NCBI GenBank assembly: GCA_049317725.1
Contig: JBMOHS010000023.1
Coordinates: 1-31,954, forward strand
Length of the DNA stretch: 31,954 nt
DNA from: CAIOZW01 sp049317725
GTDB taxonomy: Bacteria > Acidobacteriota > Blastocatellia > RBC074
Direction: 5' to 3'
The notes under the pieces were generated by a model. It saw only the letters and a program-made list of their open reading frames with translations. It was not told the origin of the DNA and ran no database searches. Below, in pieces: positions 30,713-31,954 of this stretch; position 1 is the stretch's first letter; each line of letters begins with the position of its first letter. The position numbers and the translations under genes are program-made.

Positions 30713-31864
30713 ATGGGAAAGTCGTTTCGGAAAGTGCTCTTTTGGTGCCATCTGGGATTTGGGATCGCGGCCGGATTGGTGATCCTGCTCATGTCTCTGA
30801 CCGGGGTCTTGTTGACCTATGAGAAGCAGATGATCGCCTGGGCCGAGACAAGGCCCTATCGGGTTGGGTCCAGCGAAGGAGCTGTCCCCCTTTCACCAGA
30901 AGAGGTCTTACGACGGGTGAAGCAGGTGGAGCCCGGGCGACCCGTGACGTTTCTGGTGAGGGCCGACCGCACGCTTCCCGCGGCGATTGCTCTGGACGAT
31001 GGGCGAACGCTGCAGGTCGATCCCTACACGGGGGCGGTGCTGGGAGAGGGCGCACCCGCCGTCCGCCGCTTCTTCCGCTTCGTGACCAACTGGCATCGCT
31101 GGCTGGGAACGGAAGGCGCGGGACGGGCGACCGGCAAGGCGATCACGGGGGCGTGCAATCTGGCCTTTCTGTTTGTCATTGTCAGTGGGTTCTACCTCTG
31201 GTTTCCGCCACAGAAGACCTGGTCCCGATTCAAGTCGATCCTCTGGTTTCAGCGGGGGCTGCCGGCAAAAGCGCGGGACTTCAACTGGCACAACGTCATC
31301 GGCTTCTGGTCGTTGGGGCCACTCTTCCTGGTGGTCCTCTCGGCGACGGTGATTTCGTACCCTTGGGCGAGCAATCTGGCCTACCGGGTGATGGGGGAAG
31401 AGCCCCCGCGGCCGGCGGCCCCAGCCCGACCAGCCGCCCCGAGTGGGACGACTCCCACCGCTCCGACCGGGGCAAAAGCGCCCGTCGAGGGGAGGATCGA
31501 TGGACCTTGGCGGGTGGCCGCGGCGCACGCCCCTGGATGGCGGACCCTCAGCCTGCGGCTGCCGGAGAAGCCAGACGCGCCGCTCGTCTTCACCGTTGAT
31601 CACGGAACCGGCGGGCAGCCGCAGAAGCGGGCGACCCTCACGCTGGCTCAAGGGACAGGGGAGATCCTCAAGTGGGAGCCCTTTTCGAGCTTCGGTCCAG
31701 GGCGGAAGTTTCGCACCTTTCTCCGCTTTGCCCATACGGGAGAGGTGGGAGGCCTCGTGGGCCAGACCCTGGCGGGAGTGGTGACGTTCGGAACGCTCTT
31801 CCTTGGCTGGACCGGCTTCGCACTCGCGTGGCGTCGCTTTCGCTCTTGGCGCGCGCGCCGCTGA
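30713..31864 (+). CDS. PepSY-associated transmembrane protein
   Basis: A 383-residue inner-membrane protein of the PepSY-TM family, which includes proteins tied to siderophore-iron reduction such as PiuB and FoxB. It has four likely helices: about 12-34 (CHLGFGIAAGLVILLMSLTG), one near AFLFVIVSGFYLWFP, one near VIGFWSLGPLFLVVLSATV and one near LAGVVTFGTLFLGWTGFAL. Histidines at helix ends (FVTNWHRWLG, FNWHNVIGFW) are conserved in the family and may bind haem. PepSY-like segments face the periplasm. A proline/alanine-rich linker (about 228-258) precedes the last domain. GGGAG about 9 bases before the ATG supports the start. The TonB receptor is 6 kb away; no iron-specific neighbour is visible. 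Confidence 0.88.
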   Translation: MGKSFRKVLFWCHLGFGIAAGLVILLMSLTGVLLTYEKQMIAWAETRPYRVGSSEGAVPLSPEEVLRRVKQVEPGRPVTFLVRADRTLPAAIALDDGRTLQVDPYTGAVLGEGAPAVRRFFRFVTNWHRWLGTEGAGRATGKAITGACNLAFLFVIVSGFYLWFPPQKTWSRFKSILWFQRGLPAKARDFNWHNVIGFWSLGPLFLVVLSATVISYPWASNLAYRVMGEEPPRPAAPARPAAPSGTTPTAPTGAKAPVEGRIDGPWRVAAAHAPGWRTLSLRLPEKPDAPLVFTVDHGTGGQPQKRATLTLAQGTGEILKWEPFSSFGPGRKFRTFLRFAHTGEVGGLVGQTLAGVVTFGTLFLGWTGFALAWRRFRSWRARR

Positions 31865-31917
31865 GGTGGAACGTGGGCTCCCGGAGTTTAACTACTCAAG
31901 GAGAGGAAAATCAGAAA

Positions 31918-31954
31918 GTGGACCAAGCCGACCAGAGACCGATGTCAGAACGGA
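31918..31954 (+). CDS. Possible start of a gene cut by the window edge
   Basis: A GTG at 31918 opens a frame that runs to the end (MDQADQRPMSER). AAGGAGAGG lies at 31898-31906, about 11 bases upstream. An ATG at 31942 in the same frame is an alternative start. The piece is too short to name. Its position 53 bases after the PepSY-TM gene suggests the same transcript. Confidence 0.35.
   Translation, partial: MDQADQRPMSER

Noticed and set aside
30185..30751. 188-residue minus-strand open frame in the PepSY-TM leader
   Set aside because: It overlaps the end of the ThuA gene and the start of the PepSY-TM gene, has no Shine-Dalgarno and resembles no known family.

Overview
The window is GC-rich, densely coded bacterial DNA. 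The most telling gene is an Oar-like TonB-dependent receptor with an N-terminal carboxypeptidase-regulatory domain. With it are two Gfo/Idh/MocA oxidoreductases (one with an intact, one with an apparently truncated Tat signal), a secreted ThuA protein, a fused E1 alpha/beta dehydrogenase and a NifJ-type pyruvate oxidoreductase. This mix is typical of Acidobacteriota (Solibacter/Bryobacter-like or Blastocatellia-like lineages). The assignment is inferred from gene content; no rRNA or phylogenetic marker beyond tyrS is available here. I see no CRISPR array, prophage, transposase or integrase; the region looks like ordinary chromosome.

Left part (1-7.3 kb): a fused membrane/spermidine-synthase-like methyltransferase-fold protein, a secreted S8 subtilase and a Sua5-type threonylcarbamoyl-AMP synthase run on the plus strand. 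They converge, with directly abutting stop codons, on a minus-strand group: pterin-4a-carbinolamine dehydratase, a DUF2721 membrane protein, an RNase HI and heme O synthase (ctaB). The first three are tightly packed or overlapping; ctaB appears to have its own promoter.

Middle (7.5-19.1 kb): a plus-strand run rich in redox enzymes. It holds a fused 2-oxo acid dehydrogenase E1, a MOSC protein, pyruvate:ferredoxin oxidoreductase (nifJ), a dihydroorotate-dehydrogenase-like flavoprotein, two Gfo/Idh/MocA oxidoreductases and an ApbE-like flavin transferase. The first Gfo/Idh gene has no normal start codon in front of its Tat motif and carries EAP in place of the usual EKP. Short in-frame tandem repeats lie just upstream of the starts of nifJ and of the carbinolamine dehydratase gene.

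Right part (19.2-31.9 kb): a tRNA-Leu(CAA) on the minus strand with a near-consensus promoter; then a secreted CocE/NonD-type hydrolase and the large TonB-dependent receptor on the plus strand. A strong hairpin separates the receptor from a convergent minus-strand group (class C beta-lactamase-like hydrolase, YcxB-like membrane protein, tyrosyl-tRNA synthetase). Plus-strand genes for a secreted DUF1460 amidase-like protein, a secreted ThuA-domain protein and a PepSY-TM protein follow. The window ends in what may be the start of another gene.

Many proteins here are exported (subtilase, CocE hydrolase, DUF1460 protein, serine hydrolase, ThuA, Gfo/Idh), which with the TonB receptor fits a polymer- and peptide-scavenging heterotroph. 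No single locus stands out as a clear new system. The best leads are the nifJ-to-apbE redox run with its anomalous Gfo/Idh gene, and several small regulatory-looking DNA structures.
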